Assembly (NCBI RefSeq): GCF_027596085.1
Contig: NC_072467.1
Span: 13,323,976 to 13,387,975 of the forward strand
Reading direction: 5' to 3'
Origin: Anoplopoma fimbria
Lineage: Eukaryota > Chordata > Actinopteri > Perciformes > Anoplopomatidae
DNA: 64,000 nt
The notes under the pieces were generated by a model. It was given only the letters and a program-made list of their open reading frames with translations. It ran no database searches and was not told the origin of the DNA. This document shows, one piece after another, positions 13,103 through 62,042 of the stretch. The translations under genes were made by a program, and so were the position numbers. The first letter of the stretch is position 1. Every line of letters starts with the position of its first letter.

Positions 13103-15428
13103 TTAAATAACATTACACATCATAATTTTGTGGTTATCAAAACAAACAAAATGGGATCCTTGTACAAATTAATATGACATATACTGTAGTGTACATATAC
13201 AGTAGTACTTATAACAAACACACTCAAATTACAGCACAGGCAGATCATTATTATCTGAAAGGGATAATTTAGCCTCTTTCTCTGCAGATGTATTTAACTT
13301 GAAATCAATGGCATATGCTGACCCATTGACCCCACAGTACCTCTGCCAGTTACCTCGTCCTTTTTCTCTAACTGGGTGAGGGAGAAAAAGCCAGCTTGAG
13401 GGAAGTTTACTTCCCCTTTCACAGATTGCTGACCCAGTCCTTTTTCAAATTATTTCCAAGCCTGGCTCTTCAGAACCTGTCCCCCCCTCGGGACGATTCT
13501 GTTGCAACACATGTCTGATAAAGATGCTCAGCCTGCCTACCCAAGCAAGAAATATTAATGGAGACATCCGTAACAGCTTAGTGTTGTTGATAAAACACAA
13601 TAATCCACAATAATGAGGGCAAAGTTTATTGTTTTATGATTTACAGAGCCTCTCGTGGACTACAAAATACAACTGCAGCATATTTGACTTTTCAGAGACA
13701 CTACCAACAATATGTTCAAATCAATAAGTTTCTGCTTCTGTGTTTTGGAGAAATATTCAACTGAACTGCGACAAACATTACTTATGACCCAATAATGTGC
13801 TGTTAGTTGCAAAATCTTTACATTCATTCTTGCAGGAAATGTAGATTATAAAATCATGACAAAGCAAAAAGAAATGCAACCTGGCGTTCAATTTTTAGGT
13901 GAGACGTGGAACAGGAATTGTATTTGTGAGTGAGAAAAAGAGGGAAAAGGTGCTACAAATGTGTGTGCATCCACATGTCTTGTTCTGTGTGTGTGTATGC
14001 GTGCGTGTTAGCTACAGTTCTGCTGATGAGGTACTCACCCGTTTATCTGGACTAAGAATATGGTGTTGTGAACTTTTTCGTTTCCATATTCATGTCAGTT
14101 CCCCCTGGATGAACTCAGTAGCACTCTGCTATGTAGACAAACCCTCCACTGCAGAGACACTGACCGACCAGTCAAACAGCTTCATTTTTACCTCTCAATC
14201 ATTCATGCTATTATTTCAAGTGGCACAAAGATCAAATGTCCATCAAATTTAGTACGTTGGAGACAAATACAATCTGAAAATAAATTAGTCAAAACATGGG
14301 AACACAAAAATAATTGGTTTTGAATGAAAAGCCAACTGACACTGAGAAAACTCTGTGCAGACTTTTTGTTTTGGAAACTTGGGTGGAAAAAGAAATGTGA
14401 GTCGAGAAATCATGTTTGCATTAGCCAATTGACATCAGCTGTTTCATAACTGAAACAGTGTCTGGTCATAACTGCCAATCTCAAAGTCAAATCCTCCCAG
14501 CGGCTGAAAATTTGCTTATGTTACAGAGGATCATTCCTTGCTGGCTGTGTGGGGGTACTGAATATTTTACAAAGAATTGCTTGGTTTCTCCCAATAAATC
14601 ATAATATAGCCTATTTTGGTATGAATATTACCCTTTTAAATAATAATACAAATTTGAAATCACCATGTAGACTAAGATGCAATATCCAAATTTGCGGGAC
14701 CGTTGGGGCACTATCTTGGCTAAACAACAACAACAAAAGGCCACTGTTTAAAATCAAAGAATACATGTATTAATAAAAGCACTTGCATAAGAATGTAGCA
14801 CTATCAGAGCGCTAGATATTTTTATTTTTATTTATGAACGATTCTCTATCAAAATCACCTGGGGGAGGAGTGTGTAAACTGCTGTTTGCAGCTTGTAGTG
14901 CACTCTGGCCATTTTGTTGACTCTCCCCTGTAGTTTGTAGATTGCCACAATAGGTGAAAAATTTAATTAGGGCTAAAGTTGTATTTACAACCATGAAAAC
15001 CAAGCCTATGAAAGCAGAAATGTTTGGTTCAAGTTGACAGTCAGTTAGTCAGTCAGTCTGAAAACACTAAACATAACCTTGCTGTGTTACCTCTACATTT
15101 GTGAAAAATAAGTATACAGTCCTGCTGTAGTTAAAGCCTAACTAGCCTTAGTGTTACTTGTTAGCTTTTGACTATTATCCAACAATGTTTAATTGCAGTG
15201 TAATCAAATTAAATATGTCACCAAATAAATATAAAACATACATAACTGTAAAAGAGGAGTGCCAGTCAAGAATCATGCAGACTTTATCTTGTTGGTTAGT
15301 TGTTGGCATGCCATTCCAAGAGCCAACATGAGGAAGTCAGGGTAAGAATAAGGTATTCAAAACCTTTAAATCTCCAAAATACCAGAGTTTCACAGCCTAA
15401 CAGCAGGGACATCAAATAGGGCCGCTTG

Positions 15429-15458
15429 ATATGCAGATGAGGTATATCATCTGCATAT
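15429..15458. other. 12-bp perfect inverted repeat
   Basis: ATATGCAGATGA at 15429-15440 and its complement at 15447-15458, six-base spacer. Confidence 0.85.
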
Positions 15459-16424
15459 ACATATACATCCATTTGAATTTCCCTCAGGCTCTTATGGTAT
15501 GCCATACTTTAATTTACATGGCAGATTGACAACCCTTTATGCAGGGGCCACCTTTACTCCTGGTCTTACCTAGCTATGCAAGTATTGTTTCGTAGTTGGA
15601 TTTCTGGCTACAGCATCAGTGTCCTGAGTATTCTGGATAACCTTGTCTATTGAGCTTGCTGTGTACCATTTTCAATGGAACAACTGTTTGCTGAATCACA
15701 TTTTTAAAATACATCTCAAATTGTTGCAAATTGCTACATTTCAGAAATTGTGTGCTGGTTTTCCCCCACTTCGATTTGGCTGACTACAGGCATACATATT
15801 ATTTTCTTTTTAAATACAACATTGAATAGATCTCAGAAGATCTCATTATATCTAGCTAACAAGGTGAAAAAACAGTTTTTTTACCATGTCCTTAAAGAAG
15901 GGTAAGAGAAATAGAAAATAAGGCCTTCCTTTCTTTCACCTTCTGATCAAAGGAAGCAAAAGAACATTTTCATGGGCACTGACTCATCCGACTGACTCTC
16001 TGTTATAATGTAAAGTCTCACCAGAATCCCTGAATGAAAAAGTGAAAGCAATGTTCTAGACACAGCTGCACTGTATTATAAGTTGTATTCAGAATTGAGC
16101 AGCAGTGAGGTGAGTGATACTCACTACCACGGAAACTGACACAGTGGAGAAGCTAGAGATAATGGCACTTGTCAATGATGGGAAGCAATCTTTGCAGAAA
16201 GATGGCACATTTGTCAGTCCGCCATCTCTGCTTGAGCTAAACAGGAGTTTAGGTGTTAAACGGGCAGCATTACTTCCAAAATGTAGTTTCTCCGACATGT
16301 CACTGAGATTTTCTCTGGTCTTATTACCAAGCATGGGGAATCTTTTTTGCTAAACTGTACCATTAAGAAGTTCTGCATCTCTCTTTAGCAATTCTAACGG
16401 TATGATTCCAGGGATGGCAATGTT

Positions 16425-16690
16425 GGCCGTCAGCCCGCCCACCATTTTGGTCCAGCCAGAACTATCTATCTGACTACTATTGGAGGTATGACCATGACAT
16501 TTTGTACAGACGTTGATGGTCTCAGAGGATGAATCGTAGTAACTTTGGTGATCTTATGACATTTACTTTTACACCACCAAGAGGCTGACATTTGTGGTTT
16601 TTTAGTGAAATATGACTCACTAGCTATTAACTCTGCTTTGAAGTTTAATTTAGTGATATCTTCAGGTCAAATGTTTCCCCATGTGTCCAA
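16425..16690 (-). repeat. Dispersed repeat family R4
   Basis: On the minus strand: acaaatgtcagcctcttgg, gatcaccaaagttactac, gattcatcctctgagacc, gtctgtacaaaatgtcatgg. Degraded but clearly related to the other copies. Confidence 0.55.
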
Positions 16691-16779
16691 TGGTTAATTT
16701 TTGCAGAATTATGATATTGCGTCTTCTTGATTTTTCTTTCTGACTGGTGAAGGCATGACCTATTACTCTGCCTCTCATA

Positions 16780-17125
16780 CCCATTCGTTGGTTGTGCTGG
16801 TAAGGTTTAGGCATGAGGAGTTATATTGGTTAGGTTTAGGGTAAGAATATTTGGGTAAGACAATCAGAGGTAAAGTAGGGCACCTTATGCCTTGGTTGGA
16901 ATTTTCTTTTGCATTTGGGAAGGTCCGATGACATAATTTTGCTTAATAATTAGGCATGTGCTTTGGTTTGTAGCGAAAGAGTTTGTATTTTCAGACAAAT
17001 GAGCCTTCAGGACAATGTTTTTGTTGAAATGGGCTGTCAAACAAATGGACCTTCAGTCTAATCGGACATTTTTCTTGTCTTTTGGTGGTTCAGAATAATA
17101 GGCCGTTGGAACAATGGCATGTTCG
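16780..17125 (+). repeat. Dispersed repeat family R1, copy 2
   Basis: 5' part (ggtttaggcatgaggag, ttggttaggtttaggg, agaatatttgggtaag) matches copy 3; 3' part (aggtccgatgacat, ggctgtcaaacaaatgg, aataataggccgttgg) matches copy 1. It therefore links the two. Confidence 0.65.
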
Positions 17126-17529
17126 CTAGATTGACAGTTAGTCACAGATCTGTCATAGCACCATTTAGTTAGTGAAACCCGTTAGTGTACTACAAATTTT
17201 AAGAAACTCGTCAGAAAAGAAGGTTACAACGGGTCTTGCTCTTCTTGCTTCCCGTCTGCTCTTGATCAGGCGGGATGCAAAAGAATGAGCAAGACCCATT
17301 GTTTGTGTGAGTACATCCCAGTACGAAGGACGCAGGCATAGCAGCTTTAGCAAGAGAGATGCCACTTACACAACTTTTGGGTGTGTAGTCTTTCAAATCT
17401 TTTCCAACAAAATGTGACTTTCTTGCCTTGCAAAATTACCTTTTAAATTGACAAAATCATATGTGTAACTCATGGCCCAATTCAAACGGTATCAAAAATA
17501 ATTTGTCTCCGGAGATGAGGTCCAATGGT

Positions 17530-17745
17530 GATCCACCAAAAGGGGTAGGACTTTTCCTACATATTGGAGCAAATATATTAAACCACACATGTCAACCTCA
17601 TGGTGGCATGAATTGTAAAGTCAGGGATCACCAAAGTCATTGCTATTCATCCTCTGGCGCCATGAATGTACACTCAAAATCTCTTGACAATCCATCCAGA
17701 TCTTTCAGTCCGGACCAAAGTGGATGGACAGATCTACCAACATGC
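17530..17745 (+). repeat. Dispersed repeat family R4
   Basis: Contains gtcaacctcatggtgg, gggatcaccaaagtcatt, attcatcctctgg, caatccatccagatc and ccggaccaaagtggatgg. Confidence 0.6.
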
Positions 17746-18355
17746 TGTCAATATAGCCCCACTTCTGTTGTGGCTTATAAATCAAATCAATTTTAACAGA
17801 AGTGTGAGGTGAGGAAGAGAAGAGGATGGCAAAGTGGAAGAACAGAAAAAAGAGAGAATCATATTCAATTAGAATACATTAAAAGGAATGCAGTTTGGTC
17901 ATAGGTAAAGGTGCTGCAGACTGAGCACAGAGGAGCTGATTGCTTGCTCCTTCTCTAAATGTCAGCTCAATTATTCCATCCTGCTGTGGATATGCAGGGT
18001 TGATTCTGTTTCAAGATTTGATGAGGTCAGACTACATTTGAAACAGTGCATTTTCTTCTCATTAGGACTGTGAGCTGGGTGATTATTTTTCCCAACCCGA
18101 CTTATCATTTATTCCAGTAAAGTGACTTAACTGTGTTGTACTTTGCTCCTGGCTATCCTTAATTGGTGATCAGAAGGCTTACACAACCTGAAGGGAAACC
18201 TTTGGCTCCATAGATTCAGAATGTCCACAGCTGGGTGTCATTATGCACCGCTCTACCTGCTGTTACTTTAATTCAGTTCTCCCTCACTCCTCTGAATCTG
18301 AATCTCTTTACTTCCAGTCTTTTTCCATGTCTGGTTCTGAGGGCTGCCACTAACT

Positions 18356-18377
18356 CCCCCCACCCCCACCCCCACCC
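18356..18377 (-). other. Potential G-quadruplex (minus strand)
   Basis: The minus strand reads GGGTGGGGGTGGGGG followed by TGGGGGG: four G tracts with single-base loops. Confidence 0.75.
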
Positions 18378-19975
18378 TGACACTGCCTCCCTCCATCTAT
18401 AGCTTGTTAAATTTGATTGACAGGACCAGATATTTGTGGTGAGTGTCAGGGCAGTGAGGGTTTGGAAATGGAACAGAGATGTCCATGCATGGGGACTGCA
18501 TGAAAGTAATATTGTGTTTCACACTGTTATATCTTCACCAATTTGTCATGAATGATTCATTTAGCTTTAGGGGATGTGAGTGCATTTAAATTATGCCTCA
18601 TACTTCAAAATCATTTTGGATAAGTGCAGCAGACTGACACTTTGTAATAGATGTTCAGTCCCTATAATTTGTTGGTAGACACACTGTTGCATGGCCATCA
18701 GGCATTTTAGGGTGGTGATTTCCACCGGGTCAGAGCTGCACTCCAGCAAGAAGAGACTGCCAACAGAAAAGAAACTGACTATAAATGTTGGACTGTGTGC
18801 GTCTAGTCTTTTCAGTGGAACCGACCGGTATGTCAAGGGCATGTCATCATCTTCCGCGATTCCACATGAATCTCAAGAATTCAATCTTGTTTGCGAGCAG
18901 GCAACTCCAATTAATTTCCATCTCATTTCTTCAGCCAGAGCACTGGAGCACAGTTTGTGCGGCTCCCAGAGTTATACATGCAATAAGACAGCACGTTGCT
19001 TGAAAACTGTGTCAAATTAGTTTGCACACAAATGTTCAGTATATTCGAAACTCCATAGATGTTACATATGTCTGTCTTACTTGTTGTCTTTTTTGTCATG
19101 GAATGGTTTCTACCCCTGATATATTTGATGAATTTGCAGTTTAGGGTTTCATATGGTCCAATCATGGTTGCTCTAGATCGCCAATAGGTGATCTGATCGG
19201 CAGGGGGCTCAACGTTCGACGTTTTGCAAGCTTTATAGTTAAAGTTAGGTGAATAATCATTTCTAAAAGTATGTTTGTTTTTTTACATTTCAACATTAAA
19301 ATAATATTTTGAATAGCAATGTCACCGTATTCAAATGAATCTGTCCTTCAATCCAAATCATATCTGTAACTAGTGCTGTAACGAACAGTTCGGAGCTTTG
19401 AAGCTTAATTCATAACATAGACATTCACATTATTATTTTAAATAAAATATAAAACACAAATAAACCTAGGATAGTGAGTGTCTGCAGTTACAGATCATGA
19501 TGGAACTATGGCTAAACAAACAATTAACAAGAATGGTTAGGTTTGTAACAAAATGGCAGTAATTTATAGGGACAAATGGTGTGACCTCGCCCACTTTGTA
19601 ACAATTTAACACTTGTTTTTGCTCCCATTTTTAACGAGCTTAAATAAAAGATCTAAGACTGCTCGTATATGCACAAAAAATATTTGTGAGCACTTCTCCT
19701 TTGCCAAGATAATCCATCCAACACAGGTTTGGCATATCAATATGCTGATTAGAACAGGTGTGCAGGTGTGCCTTGAGCTGTTCACAATGAAAGGCCACAG
19801 TTTTATCTCACAACATAATGCCACAGATGTCTCAAGCTTTGAGGGAGCATGCCATGGTGGTCGCAACAGATACTGCCTGATTTCTTTAGGTGACTGTGAC
19901 CCCCCCCCAAAAAATGCATATAAGATAAATTATAATGTGAAAGCCTCTCACCAGAGCCAGTGTCTGCTATGGGCT

Positions 19976-20175
19976 TAGAAACACGGCAGTGCAACATGGC
20001 AGACTCTGTCGCAGATGACTCGCTCCCTATGTATAAAATCGCTTTTTATAAGCTAATTAAAACACAAACTTTCTTAGTTTTAGGTGATTTTACAGTAATG
20101 ATAACATAGTTATGTATATTATTATGCATTTCTGCTAATTAATGCACCTAAATGTCACACACTTTTCCTTTAAAT
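19976..20175 (-). repeat. Truncated dispersed fish MITE (gtgtgtgacatttag type)
   Basis: The stretch from aacatggcagactctg through ctcgctccctatgt to cacacacttttcctttaa matches, on the minus strand, a very common teleost repeat that starts TTAAAGG and passes through an atccccctaaat-type segment. Only one end with the TTAA-type border is present. Recognised by pattern, not by search. Confidence 0.55.
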
Positions 20176-20749
20176 TAGTTCACAGAAGAGCTGTTAAAGA
20201 TAAATGTCAGCTGAAATGAAAAGTCTTTCTTTAGAAGTCATACGTCACAATTTTGGTGTATCATCTGTGTAACAGGAAAACCCACATTTATTAAATATAG
20301 CAATATGTTAAAGGAGTTTGGCAGACACTGGATTTAAAAACCTGTGTCTTTTTGGACCAATGTGCAGTCCACCATGTGTGTGACGTTGTTGGTTGCAACT
20401 GAGGTAACACTGATGTCTAGGCCCCACTTCAATACTCCCAAACCATCCCTTAAAGCCCTGTAATGTGGACATAACCTTACACTCATACAAGTGCAACTAA
20501 AAACGCACATCTATTCCACACAGATACAAAAACACAATCTGTTGTAATTATGTATTGATATTCTGCGCTAGATAACGTAGCAGCCCTATAGCCTTCTGTA
20601 TATAACAGAGAGGAATTCATTATAAAACTCAGTTCAAAGTGCAACCGGCTCCTTACACAACTTCAAAAGCTTCCTGCTGCGATATAACTACGTGTTCCTG
20701 CATGAGACTAGATATTATATTTAAACATAATGGCCTTATTAAGTATTTC

Positions 20750-20830
20750 AGGATCTTTTCCTAAACCTAACAATTAGTTTTGTTGCCTCAACCCAATTGC
20801 GTAGTTTCCTGTGAGGATGTTTTGGAAAAG
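20750..20830 (+). repeat. Dispersed repeat R6 (ttttcctaaacctaac type), copy 1
   Basis: Contains cttttcctaaacctaac and ttttgttgcctcaaccc, matching 28545-28655. Confidence 0.5.
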
Positions 20831-22739
20831 TTTCAAAAAGTTTCGTTTTTAAAGACTGCATGCATGTAATGGAATCGGTAATTGCCACATGTTGCTGGTT
20901 TTCTAAGGAAAATGCACAATGATGAGGAGTAACCTTTCATTAGATATCATACGAACCGTTGTATGAGGATAGGTTGGCATTTCAGTCCACCCTCCGGTTT
21001 CCACTCACAGTTAGCTCTGTCAGAACTGTTGCCGGTGCCTGCATTGTTAGCATCATTAGCTGCTAGCCGCTACAAATAGATATGCTAGGAATTTCGAATT
21101 TAGCACCTTGAAGCACTTGAGATCATACATTGTCGTCCAATGAAACGCATGTATCGCCAAAATGTCAACTTTTCAGGAAAGAAAAAAACTGGTTTTATTG
21201 TTGTTGTAGACTTTATGACAATGCATTTTAAATACTCTTTTTTAAAGATATCTAAAAATTGTCATTAAAAATAATATTTAAAGTTGTTTTTTTTCCTCAA
21301 TTGCTTACACACCAACAAATAACACCTAAAGCACAATGTTTAAAACTGTAACAGAGAGCAAAACTTGATCTTAGGTCTCCAAAACTATAAACACATTGTT
21401 TGCTTTGCACCCACTGGCAATTGAACATGGCACTTTTTGCACACTGCACATGGTTCTCTACATAAGACACAGAAATCTGATATAAAGTCATTTGTTTGCC
21501 ATTTCAATACACTACCATTTAAAAGGCTGAGCCCCTGGACCAATTGGCCACTACATGTGACAACTCACAGAAAGTCTAATTGCTTGATTCTCAACTCATC
21601 AATCAGGTTTTAAGCACAGGAAAAATACCACAGGTTAATTAATACTTGTGAACAGCAACAAAATATAGGCCTGATACTCATTGATCTTTACAATGTGAAG
21701 AGAATTAAATATTTTCATCAGTTCGCAGTGCTAGTCTTGTGTGTTGTGTTTAACCAATATATTTGTGTACTCTACTCTTACAATGTGTCGGAAAAAACCC
21801 AAGACCATATCATTAGACAAGTAAAAATGTTAAAAGGGTTAAGATTGTGTGAACCATGTGTAACTAGTTCAAACAATCAGGAAGAATTAACCTTATGTGT
21901 GCCATACAATGACAAAACTGGGTTTTTATAAATTATTGTATAGTTTTGAAGTCCTTCATTTTGCAATAATATATTAGTTGTTCTGTGACTGGTATTGTGA
22001 ATTATGTGTAGTGCCTTGACAAAATACTCCTTGTTTTCATAACCTGCTTAAGCAATCATGAACGAACTGTAGTCTAAAATTCACCAAAAATGGGGATACA
22101 TGGTTTTCACTGGTTGGCTACAACGGATGTGACTCATCAGTTCGTTTCATGATATGTGATTACCCATGACACCAAAAGTCTAACTAGAGAAACAAAATCA
22201 CCACCATCTCCGTATTCAAAAATCATTAATGATGAGTGTATAGCATTATCTAGAAATCTTTTTCAGATCGACCGACCAGTGCAGATATGAAACATCTGTT
22301 TGCTTCCTATGAAAACATAGCGAGTTGACCTTTTCTCACATAATGCTTATGGATTTATTGTGGTGGGTAAACCACAGGTGTACATAATAACATTAACAAT
22401 GCTCCAGAAAACTGTGAGTGAGCCAGAATGCAAAATATCAGTACTGTCTCACCTGAATAAAATGCATCCATTATTAAAGTTATTAGATATCCCCGCTGGG
22501 AGGATCATGCGACCAGTTGCATGTGTTCGTGCGTCTGTGATTGGGTGTGGAACCCTGTGTCTGTCCACGGCTAATCTCGCATTCAGTTGTAACAGATTGC
22601 ATAATATTTAGCAGGGCCAGTTAGGGCTGCGTGCTCAAGGACCTCTTGTGGTTGCGGTGACTCACACTTTCTCAAAAACACATTTTGTTGCCTGGTTTTG
22701 ATTTATAAATATTTTATATGCTGACTCCTCTTCAGAGGG

Positions 22740-23092
22740 GGAAAACGTTTTGCACACTTTCGGAGTATTTGGCTTACAGCAAACTGAATTACCAGTACAC
22801 TCCCTGCTGAGTACCTCTCGTCAATCTTCTTTCACCAGAGACTCAGTGGGGGAAAACAGTTTGCTCAGTTTTATTGTTTTGGACGCTGTGATTGGCTATC
22901 AGCTAACAGAACCACCAGTACACACACTGCTGAGTACCTCTCGGCTGCTCCTCTGCTGCCAGAGACAGACAGGGAAAACAGTTTGCTCACTTTTATTGTT
23001 ATGGTGTGGTGTTTGGCTAACAGGTAAAGGAACTACCAGTACACACTGCTGAGTACATCGCCACAATTCAGCCGCTGCTATAGTCACAGACA
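22740..23092 (+). repeat. Tandem array, three copies of about 113-120 bp
   Basis: Copies start near 22741, 22854 and 22974, each with gaaaacagtttgctca or a variant, an accagtacacac segment, ctgctgagtacctctc and a closing cagag(t)ca. Copies 2 and 3 are closest. No coding potential. Confidence 0.8.
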
Positions 23093-24669
23093 GCTTGGTG
23101 AGTTGTCTTTAGAAAGACAAATGAAAATTCTTATACAACAACACTGAGCCGATTGCCTGCAAACAGTGAGTTTTATAGTTTGAAAGAAGTATGTTTTAGG
23201 ACGCTGTAAAAGCCATTGGAATGTATTCATTCAACCACACCATCAGCGTGATGGTGTGATTGTTGCAGACACACCAGGCGGAGATCTGTAAACTACTGAG
23301 TGCACCTTTCTAGTTACACCTGAGTTATGCTAATGCTCTGTTATCCATGAAGTCTTGCAGGTACATGCTGCATCATTTTGTCATTTTATTATATCGTTTT
23401 TTTCTTCTTCACTAAGCCCATTTTGAAACATGGCAGGATGAAATGTTTGGGATTGAAATAAACAAACCATCCACCCTACAATTTTCCAGTTCCCAATTGT
23501 AGGATAGTATAGGGAAACTCTAATTGTAAGGCCTATTTGGCAAGTTGAGGAAGGTTATAAAACCTACACCCCCCACACACTCAGCCTACACCATTTTATA
23601 CATTAATTCCATTGTCATTACTTATGATAGAAATAAGGACCTAAATAAAGCAAATGCCTTCTAAATGCAGACTAAAAAAAAGGCTTTAAATTCTATTACA
23701 CACTTGAGCACAATATTGAAGGCTTTTTCAGGACCCTTCAAGTCCATTAGAGGAAATGACTTCCACACACTAAGATCAGCCTTTTGGCCCGCGCTTCCTG
23801 CTTCACAACCTTATTACCCTCATGAAAGTTTTATTCAAGCAGGCAAGTTGTCTAAAGACAAATGCATATGTTATTAGGGTTGCGGCAAGACTTTGAAAAG
23901 CAGGGATTCTATACAAAGAGGAAGCATTTTACACCCATCTAATCGGACATCTATTTAATACTGATAGTGCTGTGATTTTTTTTCTCTCAACGGTATTATT
24001 ATTACTGGAGATGTATACAAATACAGTATCCAAAAGTAACAAATATCTCCCTGTTTCATATTTTCAAGGACAACAAAACAGATAGAACACATGAAAACAG
24101 TGTCTCAGTCTTGTGTAGTAGCTTTACAGATTAACGTTGATGAATTCTCATAGGCAAAGAGCATCAGACAATGAAACAGAAATTAATAAAAGGAAAAAAA
24201 GGATATATTAAAATATTAATAGTCGATAATAAAAAACAATAACATTTTTAAAAAGTTACTTTTTATAACTTAAACATGTATAGGAATGAATAGGGTAATA
24301 AGGCAGCAGAACGTACAGTCTGAATAACATGAGACTACTCCTGATTATTTAACATGTTGTTCAGCAGAGGAAACTAGAAGAATTCACCGCAAAACTGATA
24401 TCCTCATATTGAATTTAATGTTTTTAATGAAGGAATGTTGCTGGCTGGTGTGCAAACAGGTTGTTTTCATCCTGATCTTCCAGTGGGTCATTCTTGACGC
24501 CACTTCTCGGCCGAGGTTCTACGCCCCAGACGTCAGCCATCCCTCAGACAGTTTATAGTGCAAAGTCACTCCAGATGGGATCCATCACACGGAGACATCC
24601 GGGCTGTTTGGTTTAACCATCTCCAGCTCTCTGCTTTCAGTTGGGTAACACTCCTCAGGTTTAAACAGC

Positions 24670-24679
24670 CACACATACA

Positions 24680-24765
<86 letters not shown>
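24670..24765 (+). repeat. (AC)n microsatellite
   Basis: The only one of the five long arrays with AC on the + strand; three T interruptions (acatac). Confidence 0.98.
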
Positions 24766-24768
<3 letters not shown>

Positions 24769-25779
24769 TTGGCATTTGGACAAAAAGCCAAGAAAACGTG
24801 AGCGAAACGGTTTTGGTGCAAGTTTATTTGACCCAGCTGATTTCCATGAGGTTTTATTATTAAACACGCGCAATAACGCACACACAAACACAAACACACA
24901 CGATCATTTGATTGAAGTATTGTAAATATACAAGCAAAGTTAATAAAAGTTTTTTTCACGTTTGTTATTCAGAGGATTACCAAATGTCACAAAGCAACAA
25001 AATAAATTCCAAAAAGGAAATGGATCAAAAAAGAATATTACCCAACCTTAACTTATTTCTTCAGCTGAGTCAAAACTACACATTTAAAATGAAACCTTAA
25101 ACCCCCCATTTCCATAATCCCTCGTACTTTTCCCTGCACTGTAATAAAACTTGAGGAGATGGGAGAGTAAAGGGTGCAGTGATGAGGAGAGTGACAAATT
25201 TACTAAGTAGCCCTGGAGGACAAAGATGCTATGGCGACACCTAGGGGCCATAAGAACAGGTCCTCTCGTAAAAAAAAAGCATGTATGTCTTGTGAAAGTG
25301 TTTACCAGGGATTTGTAGTCAGTCCCTGAGGTACACCAGATGTCCTACAGAAAAGTGTGCATTTAATCCACAAGAAAATCATAGAACAAAACCAGACAGC
25401 AGCTTAAAATGGAGCTCATGTCAATACACTTTAGGGTTCATTAGAATGATATTAATTTAGGTGCAGTATGCAATTCATTAAATCACGTTTGTGCGATGAC
25501 CTGAGGGGCACGCGGCTCATACTGTACTCTGGTGTATTTGTACCTTCAGAGTTCTGGGTTTTGAGTGATATTAAGTGATGCTTATTGCTGATTTGTTCAT
25601 AATAACACGTTAAACTATCGTGACAGCGAGTTAGATAAATGCGTAAATACGCACGGGACAGTACGGGCAAAATATTTCAGTGCAACTATTTTTTCTCAAA
25701 AATAATCTGCTGTCGCGCTTTGAACAGCGAGCAGAACATTTTACATTTTTTTCCCCCCGGCACACAGACAGTCGGACGG

Positions 25780-26279
25780 CGCGTGTACTGTTCGCGTGTG
25801 CGTGTGCGTGTGTGTAACTGTGTTTGTGTGTGAGGGGAGGGCTGGCTCGCTCTTATTAAAAGTGCGGAGCTCCAGTCTTGGACCTTCCCTCGCCTCGAAG
25901 CAAGGAGACAGCTGCGTGCACCCGCGCCCGGTTATTTGGCAGCAGCCCCCACCACCACCACAGGCTCTTCGTCAACGCCGCACACTGATCCGGGAACAGC
26001 AGCAGCAGCTCCTCTCTCACACCCCCGCTCAGCAGCTCTTCAACGTGGTGCGCCTCTGACGCGCTCTCTCTCTCTCTCCAGTTCAGGATGGACTCATCTC
26101 CTTCTCTTCACCTTTACCGCCGACTGTGACGCCGCTGTAGTTCGGTTGGGACTTCCCGGGGAAGGGGGCTGGAGCTGATCCTCAGTGCACTGTTTCGCCT
26201 TTCCGCTTGTTTTAATTTTATTTACAATTTTTTTTTTGTTGTTGTTTTGGTTTAAACACACTCATCTCCGGACTCCGAG
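25780..26279 (+). promoter_or_regulatory. Putative spon1 promoter and 5' UTR (CpG-rich)
   Basis: GC and CpG content rises sharply here, from tens of kilobases of AT-rich DNA into exon 1. A TATA-like TATTAAAAG lies at 25854-25862, which would place a start site near 25885. The inferred leader of about 395 nt holds a short upstream reading frame at 26088-26129 (ATG to TGA, 13 residues) and a (CT)n-CAG at about 26064-26080 that resembles a splice acceptor. The in-frame TAA at 26253 closes the leader before the start codon. Transcript data are needed to fix the start site, so this is inference from composition and position. Confidence 0.6.
26088..26129 (+). promoter_or_regulatory. Short upstream ORF in the putative spon1 leader
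   Basis: ATG GAC to TGA, 13 codons before the stop, at 151 nt before the spon1 stop-to-start interval closes. It could reduce initiation at the main ATG if the leader includes it. Its context (agg ATG G, with A at -3) is good. Whether it is transcribed depends on the unknown start site and on possible splicing at the CAG just upstream. Confidence 0.35.

Positions 26280-62042
<35,763 letters not shown>

Larger units (their letters stand above)
13107..18355. other. Intergenic, repeats only
   Basis: R4 (two copies, opposite orientations) and R1 copy 2 occupy 16425-17745. 13107-16420 has only the small palindrome at 15429. No gene. Confidence 0.6.
20176..25779. other. Upstream flank of spon1
   Basis: R6 copy 1, the 22740-23092 array and the AC microsatellite. 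The remainder is AT-rich with no recognised exon. Distal enhancers cannot be judged from one sequence. Confidence 0.6.

Noticed and set aside
15429..15458. Palindrome considered as a microRNA hairpin
   Set aside because: Stem of 12 pairs is too short for a precursor.
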